The notes beneath the pieces were generated by a model. The model worked only from the letters and a program-made list of their open reading frames with translations, did not search any database and was not told where the DNA came from. The position numbers and the translations under genes are program-made. Shown here in pieces: positions 22,786-32,195 of a DNA stretch of 64,000 nucleotides; positions within the stretch are counted from its first letter, which is position 1, and each line of letters begins with the position of its first letter. The stretch covers positions 90,556,537 to 90,620,536 of the forward strand of contig OZ024936.1 of assembly GCA_964017235.1 (NCBI GenBank). Reading direction: 5' to 3'. This DNA is from Sabellastarte sp. h YS-2021 (lineage: Eukaryota > Annelida > Polychaeta > Sabellida > Sabellidae).

Positions 22786-23400
22786 CATTCCACTACACAC
22801 ATGTCAATTGAAGATTGAGGGTTCCTTACCCGTCCAGGGCACAACTTTTTATGTTATTTTTATTTTATCATTATTAGTTTTACTTGTTAATATATGTTAT
22901 AATTATTATTATTATTATTAAAATTAAACTCTATTCTAGTACACGCATATCAACTGAAGTTCTTTGGTTTAAAACCCAGTCCAGGCACAAATTTTTTAAA
23001 TTTTATTTTACTTTTTTATTTATTTTTACTTGTTAATATCTATTATTATTAAAATTATTATATCTTCAATAAAAATAAAAACGGCACATAATTTAACTAT
23101 ATTATTCTACACACATATCATGTGAGGTTGTAGCTTGAAAACCCAATCAAAGCACAAAGATTTTTAAAATATTTTTTTACTTTATTATTATTATTTGTTA
23201 CTATTTATTAATATCATTATTATTATTTCTTTGATAAAAAAGATAAAACAAGCTAAGCACAGTGAAATTTAACTATATTATACATACATAACTTCTGAAG
23301 TTCGTGGGTTCAAAATCCAGCCAGGACACAATTTTTTTTCTTAAATTTTTTTTTTACTTTTATAAATATACATGTCAATGTTCACATTTTTTTCAGAGTT
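22786..23400 (+). repeat. tRNA-like tandem array, right flank
   Basis: Four degenerate units start near 22786, 22927, 23096 and 23271. Each has a ctac/ctatatt start, a cacacatatca-like block, a B-box-like block (clearest at about 23300, ttcgtgggttcaaaatccag; also gtttaaaacccagtccagg), then 'cacaa' and a T-rich and ATT-rich spacer. The array continues the one at 15338-15717 and fades near 23400. Confidence 0.65.
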
Positions 23401-23449
23401 AACAACAGAAATCCTAGAAATTAAAAATAAAACTAAAAAAAAATCATAA

Positions 23450-23866
23450 TTAGAGCAGCATCAACTGATGAGGCAGATTGTGTGAGAGTGGCTTCCAATG
23501 CATACAAAGTTTTAAAAAAACGAGAAATCTTAGTCAGGCTATAAGAGAGATAAGAATAAAGAAATGCGATGATAGAAAGACTAAATTTAGAGAGGACTAT
23601 GAAAAGAAGTGCTATGAAATGAAGTCCTGTGAAATGTGTATGGACCGTATGAAACAAGATTATCTAGCTTCAAACACTGGCCAAAAGGTGTCTCAGTTCA
23701 TGCAGCAGATTTCAGTAAGACAGGATTTAGGTATACAGGCTATGGGGAAAGCTGTGCTTGTTCTTGGTGTTACTTGGTGGTAGAGAACTGGAGTGAATTT
23801 GATGACCCATTAAAAATTCACAGGAGAATACCTCAGAAGTTCCAGTGTGCCTGTATTCCTATATAA
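23450..23866 (+). pseudogene. BIR (IAP-repeat) domain fragment beside Polinton-like genes
   Basis: The clear part is at 23636-23866. It has ETRLSSFKHWPKG, then FSKTGFRYTGYGE, CSWC, VVENWSEFDDP and IHRR, matching the BIR consensus (R..SF..W, GF.Y.G, C..C, W...DDP, H.R). The last zinc-ligand Cys is shifted (KFQCAC). In IAP proteins this domain binds caspases or other partners through a zinc-stabilised fold. Upstream, in another frame (23478-23640), is a basic, coil-like stretch ending in CEMCMDRM. A frameshift near 23636 separates the two, so the gene is broken. BIR genes are common in molluscs and also occur in some large DNA viruses and virus-like elements. The adjacency to virion-like genes suggests capture by the element, but a host IAP fragment cannot be excluded. 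Confidence 0.7.
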
Positions 23867-23908
23867 AAGCTGTGGTGGTACAGTGAAATGTGTCATCTCT
23901 AAATTATC

Positions 23909-24241
23909 TTGGCAAGATTCAACATGTCCAAAGCACTTAACATTTATATTCAACATTTAGTTAAAAGTGGTCCAAAGAGGAAGAAGGCACTGCTGAATCA
24001 GGCCACCCATGAAGAGCTGCAAGGGCTGTGTGAAACCCGCTTTAATATTTTCAAGGGAAATATTCCTCTTAGTCATAATAATTTCAGAAAATTTAAAATA
24101 AATACCAAGACAAATAAGGTTTTAGCCAATTCAAAAATTCCACTGAGAGTGAAAAAGCGAGTGGTCAATCAGAAGGGTGGTTTTCTGGGCACAGTGACAT
24201 CCCAGGCTATACCTCTGTTGTCAAGACTCTTGCTGGAATGA
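23909..24241 (+). CDS. Polinton/adintovirus-like small basic protein (relic, open frame)
   Basis: An open frame of 110 codons, rich in Lys and Arg. It has ALLNQATHEELQGLCE, a FNIFKGNIPLS block, a basic middle and a C-terminal KGGFLG followed by a hydrophobic IPLLSRLL end. This layout (basic helices, KGNIPLS, a basic run, RGGFL-type motif, hydrophobic tail) is what I recall from an uncharacterised small protein encoded in Maverick/Polinton and adintovirus-like elements, where it lies among virion genes. Its function is unknown; a structural or DNA-associated role is inferred from the charge. It overlaps the next frame by 4 bases, a compact arrangement. The start is the first ATG; an internal Met follows 5 residues later. 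Confidence 0.6.
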   Translation: MARFNMSKALNIYIQHLVKSGPKRKKALLNQATHEELQGLCETRFNIFKGNIPLSHNNFRKFKINTKTNKVLANSKIPLRVKKRVVNQKGGFLGTVTSQAIPLLSRLLLE

Positions 24242-24423
24242 ACTGCTTTAAAAAGATGGTTCTGGTCCTCAAAGATCAATGCAATTTGCTACTGAAAGCT
24301 CAGGTGCAAGATATCAAACCTGCTGTAAAAAAGTCTGTTCAATTAGATGACCACATGTCTCAGTTACTAATGCAAGATGACCCCTTTGCACCCAAGAATC
24401 ACACAGACGTTAAGGAATTTGAA
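24238..24423 (+). pseudogene. Polinton/adintovirus-like second small protein, 3'-truncated by a LINE
   Basis: The start codon overlaps the stop of the upstream gene (ATGA-type overlap). About 50 codons remain: a KKMVLV block near the N-terminus, a Lys/Gln-rich middle and QLDDHMSQLLMQDD. The KMVLV start and the 'LD..M..IL' helix resemble the protein that follows the KGGFL protein in Polinton-like elements. The frame then runs into LINE sequence (HIHGHTLDL), so the C-terminal part is cut off by the LINE insertion. Confidence 0.5.
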
Positions 24424-26815
24424 AAAGTCCACTTCCCAAATCACATTCATGGACATACACTTGACCTGGTTTTAACCAAATCCAATAATGACAATATTTC
24501 CAATGTCCATACCACTGATGCTTTTTCTGACCATTTTTCAATTAGTTTTACCATAAATCTCTCAACCCACATATCCCCAAAAACCCCTTAATGCTACCTT
24601 TTGTAAATACCATAAAATTGATAAAGAGAAAATGAAAACAGATCTCCTCGCTTCTGAACTACTTAATAATCCATCCAAGGAAGCCGACACTCTCTATGAA
24701 CAATATCACACTACCTTGTTCTACCTTATCGACAAACATGCACCACCTCATACCAAACATTCCAAGGTAAAGTACGTCCCAGGATGGTTTAATGAAATGG
24801 TAAAAGAGACCAAGTGTTTGTTCGAACGCATTTGGAGCAGAAATAAATCTAACTTCAATAGATCCCAATACATGTAGGATGTCCACCAGTACAATAAAAT
24901 CTGCATGCAGGACAAATCTGAAATCCTGAAAGCAAAAATTCTGGACAATCAACACAACCCACAAAAATTATGTCCAGTCTTGGCTGATGTGATACACAGC
25001 AAAGATCCTACCATCAATAAATCCCCCTCAGCTTTTGGCTGACAGATTTGTGGAGTTCTTTACTGCAAAAAAAATGAAAAAATGCGCTAAACTTTTTCTA
25101 CTTCCCTGAATTTGCAACACGTCACCCCAGATTCTCCTCCCGCCATGTTTGCATCTTTCTCTACAGTAACCGAAGATCAAGTTACCAAAATCATGAAAGA
25201 CTCTCTAAGTAAATCATATTCCCTTGACCCTTGGCCCACTTTTCTTGTTCTTGAGTATCTGGATATTCTCATCACCCCATCACTTCAATAATCAATGCCT
25301 CTCTTGAACAAGGTAAGTCTATCCTATAAAAAATCAAGTTTTCAAAAACTACAGGTGTATCTTCAGTCTTAACTTAATTTCGAAGATACTTGAAAGGGTA
25401 GTAGAACTCCATCCACAAACTCACCTTGATGAAGCAGGCCTGATGACTGCCTTCCAGTCAACTTATAGAAAATACCATTCTACTGAGAGTGCCATCCTTA
25501 CTATTCACAATGATATTCTTCACAATATGGCCAAAGGGTCTGTCACAGCCCTTACCCTTCTAGATCTCTCCGCCGCATTCGATACCATTGACCACACCAT
25601 TTCCCTGGACAGACTAAATGGTTATTTTGGTATAAGTGGACTGGCACTAGGTTGGTTCAACTCATACCTGTCAGGAAGGACTCACTTGGTCAAGGTAGGC
25701 AGCACACTCTCACATCCTGTTGGCCTCCAGTATGGGGTCCCTCAGGGCTGTGTCCTTGGTTCAATTCTTTTTTCTCTCTACACCAACTCAATCAGCTCAA
25801 TCATTCACTTCCACAGTACTATTAAATATCATTTCTATGCAAATGACACCCAGTTATACACTGTCTCCAGCAAATTTCTTTCACTCTATACAAAAACTAA
25901 ATATTGCCTAATTTTGAGTTAATTTTGATAAGTTCGAAAAACAACCATAATCAACTCCTTCCTCACTTTCCAATCAATATTCTTGGTAATCAGGCCTCAC
26001 CAGCACAAACTGTCAAGAACCTTGGAGTGGTGTTTGATTTCAATTTCACCTTCTCTGGCTATGTGTCAGAGGTCATAAAGTCGACAAGAGTTCATGTGAG
26101 AGACCTCTACAGAATTTGTCCCCCTTTAGACCTTAAAACATCAGTTCTTCGAACAAATGCTTTGGTGAGCAGCAGATTGGACTACTGCAATTCCCTGTTC
26201 TTATTACTCACTGATTTTGAGCTACGGAGATTGCAGTTAGTCCAAAGCTCACTTACTGTGCAAGGTTGTCACCCATACCAAAAATTTTCTCACATCACCC
26301 CTCAGCTGGAAAAAACTACATTGGCTCCCAGTCAGGTACAGGGTTCAATTAAAAATAGGCCACACTACATACAAAATCCTTAACCAAAGTCAACCAGTTT
26401 ACCTGAGAGAATTAATTCACCCCTCAACTTCTTTTAGAAATACAAGGCGTAGTACCCCCAAACTCAAGTTCCTTCATACTCCCACTTTTGACTGCAGAGT
26501 TCATAAATCAGCTAAATACTTTTCTAATTATTTTAGTCACTACGCCCCAGTTCCATGGAACTCTTTTCCCTTCCAAATAAGAAACAGTCCTTCTGTTGCA
26601 TTTTTCAGGAAACACCTCAAAACCCACCTTTTCAACATCAGTTTCCCAACTTAGTCTCCTTCCCTCTCGGTCTCACCCAAAACTCAGGATAACTGACCTT
26701 GAACGCCCCTTGACTCTCCTTATTCAAAATGATTTTGTTAACTAGCGCACTGAGTTTCTCTTGATGGGGAAGATATTGTGCCTGCAAAGCAGTAGATTAG
26801 ATTAAATTAGATAAC
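24424..26815 (+). mobile_element. CR1/L2-type LINE, 5'-truncated, inactive
   Basis: It starts inside the endonuclease domain (FPNHIHGHTLDLVLT...SDHF, about 24430-24545). A spacer region and a degraded RT N-part follow. The open RT block at 25443-25922 has AFQSTYRKYHSTESAIL, LLDLSAAFDTIDH (motif A), GVPQGCVLGSILFSLYT (motif B) and HFYANDTQLY, where the catalytic YADD has become YAND. A frame change near 25905 leads to the thumb (VKNLGVVFDFNFTF) and the post-RT region (LVSSRLDYCNSLF). The 3' end carries a (TAGAT)n-like tail (gtagattagattaaattaga). It lies within the Polinton-like relic, in the same orientation. Confidence 0.85.
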
Positions 26816-27154
26816 CCAGATTGATAAGGCCATCAACAAGAATGGGGGGATGGATGATGGATCATACTTCAATACAATTTTACCACCAGACGAGTCAAGC
26901 TGTACAACAAGGCAAACTATGAACTAAGACTGTAAAAAGGCTTGGCACAGATACTACAGCTGCCAACCTTGGTTGTTATCTCCAAGGCAATGAAAGCACC
27001 ACACACAGTGGACATCAACAGGGAATTAACTGGTTTGTATCTGCAATATAAGCACTGACACTGGAAATTTTATATCATTTACTTCTGGGAAAATGATCTG
27101 TAAACTCCACATCAGACTAAACCAGCCAAATCTGTTTTAAACCACAAAATAATA
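26816..27154 (+). other. Probable continuation of the Polinton-like relic
   Basis: This segment lies between the LINE 3' end and the next recognisable virion-like frame. It yields one open run (DKAINKNGGMDDGSYFNTIL) without a motif that I can place. I treat it as remnant sequence of the same element because recognisable genes lie on both sides. Confidence 0.35.
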
Positions 27155-27442
27155 ATGGTTTTTAAATCATACCTTCTCAGTCACTCCTTACACAAGCATT
27201 ACTATAGTCAAGGAATGGCTAGGTTTAAGGGCTCTGACATGCAGTATGGAAAATGTTTGGGTAGCATCTTCAAAAGGGTGGTCCTTTATCTCTTATCAAA
27301 AGGAGCAAAAATAGCAGCACCACATGTTCCAAAGGCTGCCAAGGGCATAGGAAAAGAGCTAGTGGGGCGGTTACTGATGATTCTGCAATGGAATTCATGC
27401 CAAGGCCAGGGTGTTGGTAATGCAGTTGGTAATACACACTAA
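27155..27442 (+). pseudogene. Polinton/adintovirus-like minor virion-type protein relic
   Basis: An open frame of 95 codons. The likely start is an internal Met (MARFKGSDMQYG, near 27209). It then has a Gly/Ser-rich turn, a hydrophobic and basic helix (SIFKRVVLYLLSKGAK) and a KAAKGIGKELVGR-type end. The layout 'YG.GLGS.F...F.....P.....AKA.GK' is frequent in small virion-associated proteins of Polinton/adintovirus elements, as I recall them. The frame runs into SINE-like sequence after about residue 85, so the C-terminus is lost or replaced. No capsid, polymerase, integrase or ATPase gene of such an element is visible in the window. Confidence 0.5.
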
Positions 27443-27615
27443 CAACCCACCTCTGCAGTCTATGTTTAAAAATCCAGACTGTATGTGGGTAGTTGCTTAC
27501 CGGAGGCAGTTTACAGTGCAGAATCTTGACCAACTAGTTTGAGCTGGTTTCTTCTTCCCCTGAAAGTACCTGTTGTGATATAACCTACACAATGTGTTAA
27601 AAGCTATGTTAAACC
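27405..27615 (+). mobile_element. SINE-A, diverged copy
   Basis: Plus-oriented body blocks: tgtgggtagttgcttaccgg, ggcagtttacagtgcagaat, cttgaccaact, ggtttcttcttcccctg, tgttgtgatataacctacac and aagctatgttaaaccaaaat. These follow the SINE-A order. The tRNA-like head (ttggtaatgcagttggtaat) is diverged. It is an older copy that replaces the 3' end of the Polinton-like relic. Confidence 0.65.
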
Positions 27616-28485
27616 AAAATAAGTCTGTTAAATCAAATTCAGCTTAAGCTTCGAGTGGGCTTATGTTGGGATCACAAAAGAACTTAATCCCAAATATAGC
27701 CGATTCTTTAGTCTTAAAGGCTGCATGTAAGATGCCTATATTGATACGTTTCAGTCAAAACAATCATTCAAAGCTTATATTTCTGGAAAAGCTATTGCAA
27801 AAACTTATGGAAAGCAGTAGAGAAGGATAAAGTGAAGATGGGAGTGAGTCAAAAGGTGTTTTACACAGTGCAGTTTCTTAAAGGATTTATGACATCAGGA
27901 TATAAATATTTAGAATCGCAGATATGTCGGCTATTTACTAAATTCGTCCCCAACATAATACCCTTCTCAAATCATCCTTTTCAAATCAAAAACTAATGTG
28001 AGAACATGTTAAAGAATGGACAAAGATCCCATCAGTTGCACGCTCGTGCATATATGTCATGGTTACAACCTTGTATATAATTTAATTTAATAAAATCTTT
28101 TGTTACACTTAATCTCCATGAAAGCAATTCAATTTTCTATAATTCTAATACAAACAAGTAAAGTAAAGGAGCCAAGATAAAAAGTATTAATTACAGCATC
28201 TAAAATCAGTTGATTAAACTTTGATAAATATCACATAAGATTGGTACAGAGTAATAAAATAGATGCAAACTATTTAAGGCTAAGTGTCATCTAAGTCCAC
28301 TTTCAATTATTATAACAGAAACAAGTGTTTAAATTACACATATTTTAGGTGTGTTAAACACACTTTGCAGAGGTGTGTTAATGACATGTCTCTGCAGAAG
28401 AAACTATGTAGAGAAGCAAGCATAACATGATCATAAAATTATCCACCAATTACTTTTTATTAATAGAAGTTGTTCTGGGGCCAGT
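27616..28485. other. No gene recognised
   Basis: Non-coding spacer without splice-site pairs or repeats that I could define. Confidence 0.45.
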
Positions 28486-28488
28486 TTC

Positions 28489-29217
28489 AAAACGGGTCTC
28501 AGACTTAGTCTGGACATATGTAAGTCACAGACTTAAATCTGACCCTATTATCCTAGGGCAGAATTGAATATATCACAAATGGTGACTTAGCTAAGACCGA
28601 GCTTAGAAAATGACCACAGTAGGCTTCTGTGTTATACGAGCCTTTATTTCAAGTAAAAATTGTGTTGGTGACAGATATCCGTTGTTTAACAGATTCTGTC
28701 ATTTGAACCAAAATGCAGTTTTGCAATGGGAAGATCTTGTAAGAACAAAAAACATTACATGTTTATTCAAATATTTAATCTTTACTTCCAGGCCTTTCAA
28801 ATTTTGAAGTGGAGAAAAACTTACAGAAGCTATATTTAAGTGTTGGTTTATTTGTTTATTTGGGGTTTTACGTCGCTTTCAACACTGTACAGGTCATATC
28901 ACGACGGGTAGTTGGAAGGGCAGAGGAAACCAGTACATATAGTTCGCTAGGGTTCTGTACTGTAAACTGCCGACCAACGGCAAGCAACTACCAGCTTTCC
29001 CACTTATGGCCATGATGGGGATCGAACCCCGGCCACAGAGGTGGGAGGCGAGTATTTAAGTGTTGGTAAACAACAGTTATCGCATAGCCCAAGACTCAGC
29101 CAAGCCTTAAAATAATCCGCTTTGTAAAATTCACTAAGACCATAGACTTAGCACAACTTTAAGACAAAAATCTTAAAGTTTAAGCCCAGGTTAATTTCAT
29201 TTGTAAAATCAGCACCT
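28489..29217. mobile_element. Probable MITE (GGGCC-type termini) with a nested SINE
   Basis: The left end, after a flanking CTG, reads gggccagtttcaaaacgggt. The inferred right end reads, on the opposite strand, ggtgctgattttacaaatga, an imperfect inverse. Between them are repeated 'gacttagtct' and 'agacttagc' motifs on both strands, giving a palindromic character like the better-preserved element at 29693-30335. A truncated SINE-A with clear target duplications is inserted at 28847-29052. The boundaries are approximate. Confidence 0.5.
28847..29052 (-). mobile_element. SINE-A, head-truncated, with 14-bp target-site duplication
   Basis: The tail is at the left (tttatttgtttatttggggt). The body blocks follow through ggtagttggaagggcagagg and cgaccaacggcaagcaacta, and the B box is visible on the minus strand as ggccggggttcgatcccc. 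The A-box part of the head is missing. It is flanked by identical tatttaagtgttgg at 28833-28846 and 29053-29066. The low divergence from the copy at 48189 indicates recent activity. Confidence 0.9.
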
Positions 29218-29692
29218 GATAACATTCAATACTGGATGGGCACCTCAGTATAATTATAGGTATGCGCTCTCCGAATGTTGTTAAACTTCACAAAACATTA
29301 ACTGCAGAATCTGCAATTAAGTTCCACTGAAGTTAGAATTTTGCATCCTAACAAGAGGAAGATCAAATGTAAAGTCATAAGGAAAAATGTGCTCAGTTCC
29401 TGAGCTCTGAGATTCCTTGGAACACCTTTCCTGATAGGCTGCTAAGATAAGCCAAAAATAAGTATTTTTGATAAATAGCAGGCTCTGTTTGCTCACAGAT
29501 TACCAGGGTAACACAGCTTTGCAGAAGAATCTACATTTAGAACAGCCATATTTCTGACGAAAATGTGACATTACAGGGTTAAGGTTATGGCTTCATAAAC
29601 TCATAAAGATCATAAAGATAATTGTGTGATCTCATGCTTCTAATGGTGTATACTGATTTGCTGCCAGGATGCTCTAGTGTTATTTAACGCCT

Positions 29693-30335
29693 GGGGCCGG
29701 ATTCACGAAAGGTCTCAAGTCTCAAATCTGAGATTTTGGTCTCAAATCTAAGTTTTTCTTAGATTTTTCTTAGATTTGAGACCTTTTGCTCAGCTGGGAT
29801 TCACAAAAGATCTCAGGCTAAGATTTTTCTCAGATTTGGTCTCAAATCTAAGACTGCCTAGGGAGTGACTTAGGTTTTCATAAAATAGAGTATATGTAAT
29901 GAAAATAGTGAAGTATGACATTATTTAACTTGTAACACAAAATATGAATATATATTAAGAGTTTGTACAAAAATAACGGTAAACATTTTCATTACAAATT
30001 TACCCGAGTGGCTGTTATAATCAGTTCTTTTGAATGTCAGTACAAATAATTGTAAAAAGACAACGTTTTGCTTGATTAAAAATATTGTAAAATGTGAGTA
30101 TATATGGTAGAGTGGTAAAATATAAATGTGTATACTTTTCACTAATCTCAACAAAATGTTACATCAGTTTTGATTGGTCCAGACTCAAAATGTGACTGAG
30201 ATTTTTGTCTCAGCTGAGATTCCTTTCGTGAATCTCAACTTAAGTGGAATCTTAGCTGAGACAAAAATCTCAGATTTGAGCAAAAGCTCAGCTGAGATTT
30301 GGCTAAGTCTTGAGACCTTTCGTGAATCCGGCCCC
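29693..30335. mobile_element. MITE with long palindromic termini, 643 bp
   Basis: The termini are inverted repeats: the left end is ggggccggattcacgaaagg followed by tctcaagtct, and the right end is its inverse (agtcttgagacctttcgtga to ccggcccc). Subterminal 'ctcaaatctgag', 'ctcagctgagatt' and 'tctcagatttgag' motifs alternate on both strands, so each arm can fold on itself. The flanks are CTG on both sides if the terminus is taken as GGGCC (29694-30334). It encodes nothing; open frames at 30174-30412 exist on both strands only because of the palindrome. Confidence 0.8.
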
Positions 30336-30807
30336 TGTTTTCCAACGGGTGGATGGCCTAGTGTTAGTACTACAAAAAAAAAACTTTCAACAGTGAATGT
30401 ATGATCTGCCATTCATTATCTCTTTTCTGATCTTAGGACAATAAACAATATCACTGAGTCACACAGGGACACACAATATTGGTTTGTTGTCTTTATCCTC
30501 TGAAACAAGGAGTGATGGTAATATAATTTTTCCTCTATGGTTATAAAAAGTACTCAAAAATGTATAGCAGCAGAAAGGGGTCATATTTATACCTAAGGTG
30601 GGGGCTACTCATGACTTGGTAATCCTTGTAGATGATCCTGTTCATGATTATAGTTGATTTTTCAGCAATTTCCACATGCTTAACTCAAAACATTTTCATT
30701 GGAAAGGGATAATATGTTCATATGTTCACATAACATGGGATTTACCTATGACTTAGTCCTCCTCAAACTTGATGCGAATACATATGGAAAATCCTTAACC
30801 AGATCTG

Positions 30808-31296
30808 GGACCATATTCACAAAGATTCTTATTCTTAGAATTATGCTTATTCTTAGAATTTTTCTTAGAATTGCCAATTTTCTTAGAAAAATTCTAAGAA
30901 TAAGAATTTTTCTATTCACAAAGATTCTTATTCTTAGAATCATACTTATTCTTATAATATTTCTATGAATGGCTTTTATTCTCAGAATTTTTCTAAGAAT
31001 ATGAAATTGCTATTTGCACAAAACTCCTATTCTTGACACCAGAATTGTATCCAAATACAGAAAGTCACTTCTGGGCCTTTATTCACAAAGATTCTTAGAA
31101 TTTTACTTTGAATTACACTTAGTCTAACCTTTGCACACATTTATTTTTACTTCTATTCTTAGAATTATATTTAGCTAAGAATTGTTTTGTGAATATTTTT
31201 TTATTCTAAGAATAAGAAAATTCTTAGCAAAGAAGTTTTCTAAGACTTAAGTGTAATTCTAAGAAAAATTCTAAGAATCTTTGTAAATACATGTCC
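30808..31296. mobile_element. Two adjacent palindromic MITE-like units rich in TTCTTAGAATT
   Basis: Unit one starts at 30808 (ctg|ggaccatattcacaaagatt), and its sequence folds around 30890. Unit two runs from 31074 (ctg|ggcctttattcacaaaga) to about 31296, whose inverse reads ggacatgtatttacaaagat. Both consist largely of alternating 'attcttagaatt'-type blocks on both strands and would form long hairpins. They share the flanking CTG with the other TIR elements here, which suggests one transposase family or one target preference. Confidence 0.65.
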
Positions 31297-31386
31297 TTGA
31301 TTAAAAATCTTTTTTTTATTTTTGGCAAATGTTCCAGCAGTGACGTTTTGTGCTTTCTCAAACAGCTTGTATTCCTCTTGTTTCAG

Positions 31387-31564
31387 GCTGAAGAAAGCTG
31401 CACTGATGATCAAGGATTTAAACTGCTAGTTTTGAAAAAGTCTTCATGCCAGAGTCTGTCAACAAATACAAAGAGAAAAATTTCTCACACTTGCAGGAGA
31501 CAGATAAGTGTGCTTAAGACATGTTGTGAAACATGTCGCAATGTAGGTGTTGAACGCTCTTCAA
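31387..31564 (+). CDS. Host exon: six-cysteine module (PLAC/ShK-like), copy 1
   Basis: Bounded by an acceptor (tattcctcttgtttcag) and a donor (gtaagtaaag). It starts in phase 0 and ends after the first base of a codon. The translation begins AEESCTDD and has the spacing C-x15-C-x14-C-x9-CC-x2-C, ending LKTCCETC. The CC-x2-C ending and six cysteines resemble PLAC or ShK-like modules found at the C-terminus of extracellular matrix proteases and related secreted proteins. The exact family is not certain. The exon at 33609 carries a second module with the same spacing and a compatible phase, so both belong to one secreted or matrix protein gene on the plus strand. No flanking exon with a clear domain was found upstream. 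Confidence 0.7.
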
Positions 31565-32039
31565 GTAAGTAAAGCCACAGTCTCAACCTGTATGGTACAA
31601 TAAACTAAATATTGATGCCTACATAGACTTTATCTTTATCTAGTTTCTATCACCATTATAGCCTGCAACTGATAGAGGAAGGGTTTGTTGATACTTAAAA
31701 AAATATAATAGCACATTTACAGTGGTAAATGGGACCATAATGAAACAGATGTTCTATATTACAACACTGCTTATTTACAACTTTTTTTAGAGAGAATGAA
31801 TTTTGTTATTGAAAAAGCAAGAAGAAAATAGCTGTTAGTATACACTATAATGTGATCTTCACAAAAGCTCTAAAGGAAAGGCACATTTCTTTGATATTTA
31901 CATGGCTAAAATGACTCCTTTTTGGAAAGACATCTCTGAAACTCTGCCATTTCAGAACTTTCTTTTATAGGAAATTTTGGAAGAAACATCTTTATCAATA
32001 ACAAGTAGACTTATTTGTATGCAAAAGCCTATCCGCCAT

Positions 32040-32195
32040 AGCCTCCCTTGTCACCCTGTGTCTCCTTGGTACGACCTTGCTATATCCCCGGATTAATGTT
32101 AATTGCCTTTGCTTTATGTTCTGTTGTGCCTTAGAGTCCATCTGAGATGGAGATTAAGCGCTATAAAAGTCCACATTAGATTAGATTAGATTTAT
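32040..32195 (+). mobile_element. LINE 3'-end fragment with (TTAGA)n tail
   Basis: The region ends with gagattaagcgctataaaag followed by cattagattagattagat, a 3' structure like that of CR1/L2-type LINEs. No coding sequence remains. It lies in the intron between the two cysteine-module exons. Confidence 0.55.

Noticed and set aside
22786-23400. CRISPR-like array
   Set aside because: The units are degenerate and have variable, T-rich spacers of unequal length. The genome is eukaryotic.
30174-30412. Two overlapping open frames of about 75 codons on opposite strands
   Set aside because: They arise from the palindromic interior of the MITE and have complementary low-complexity translations.
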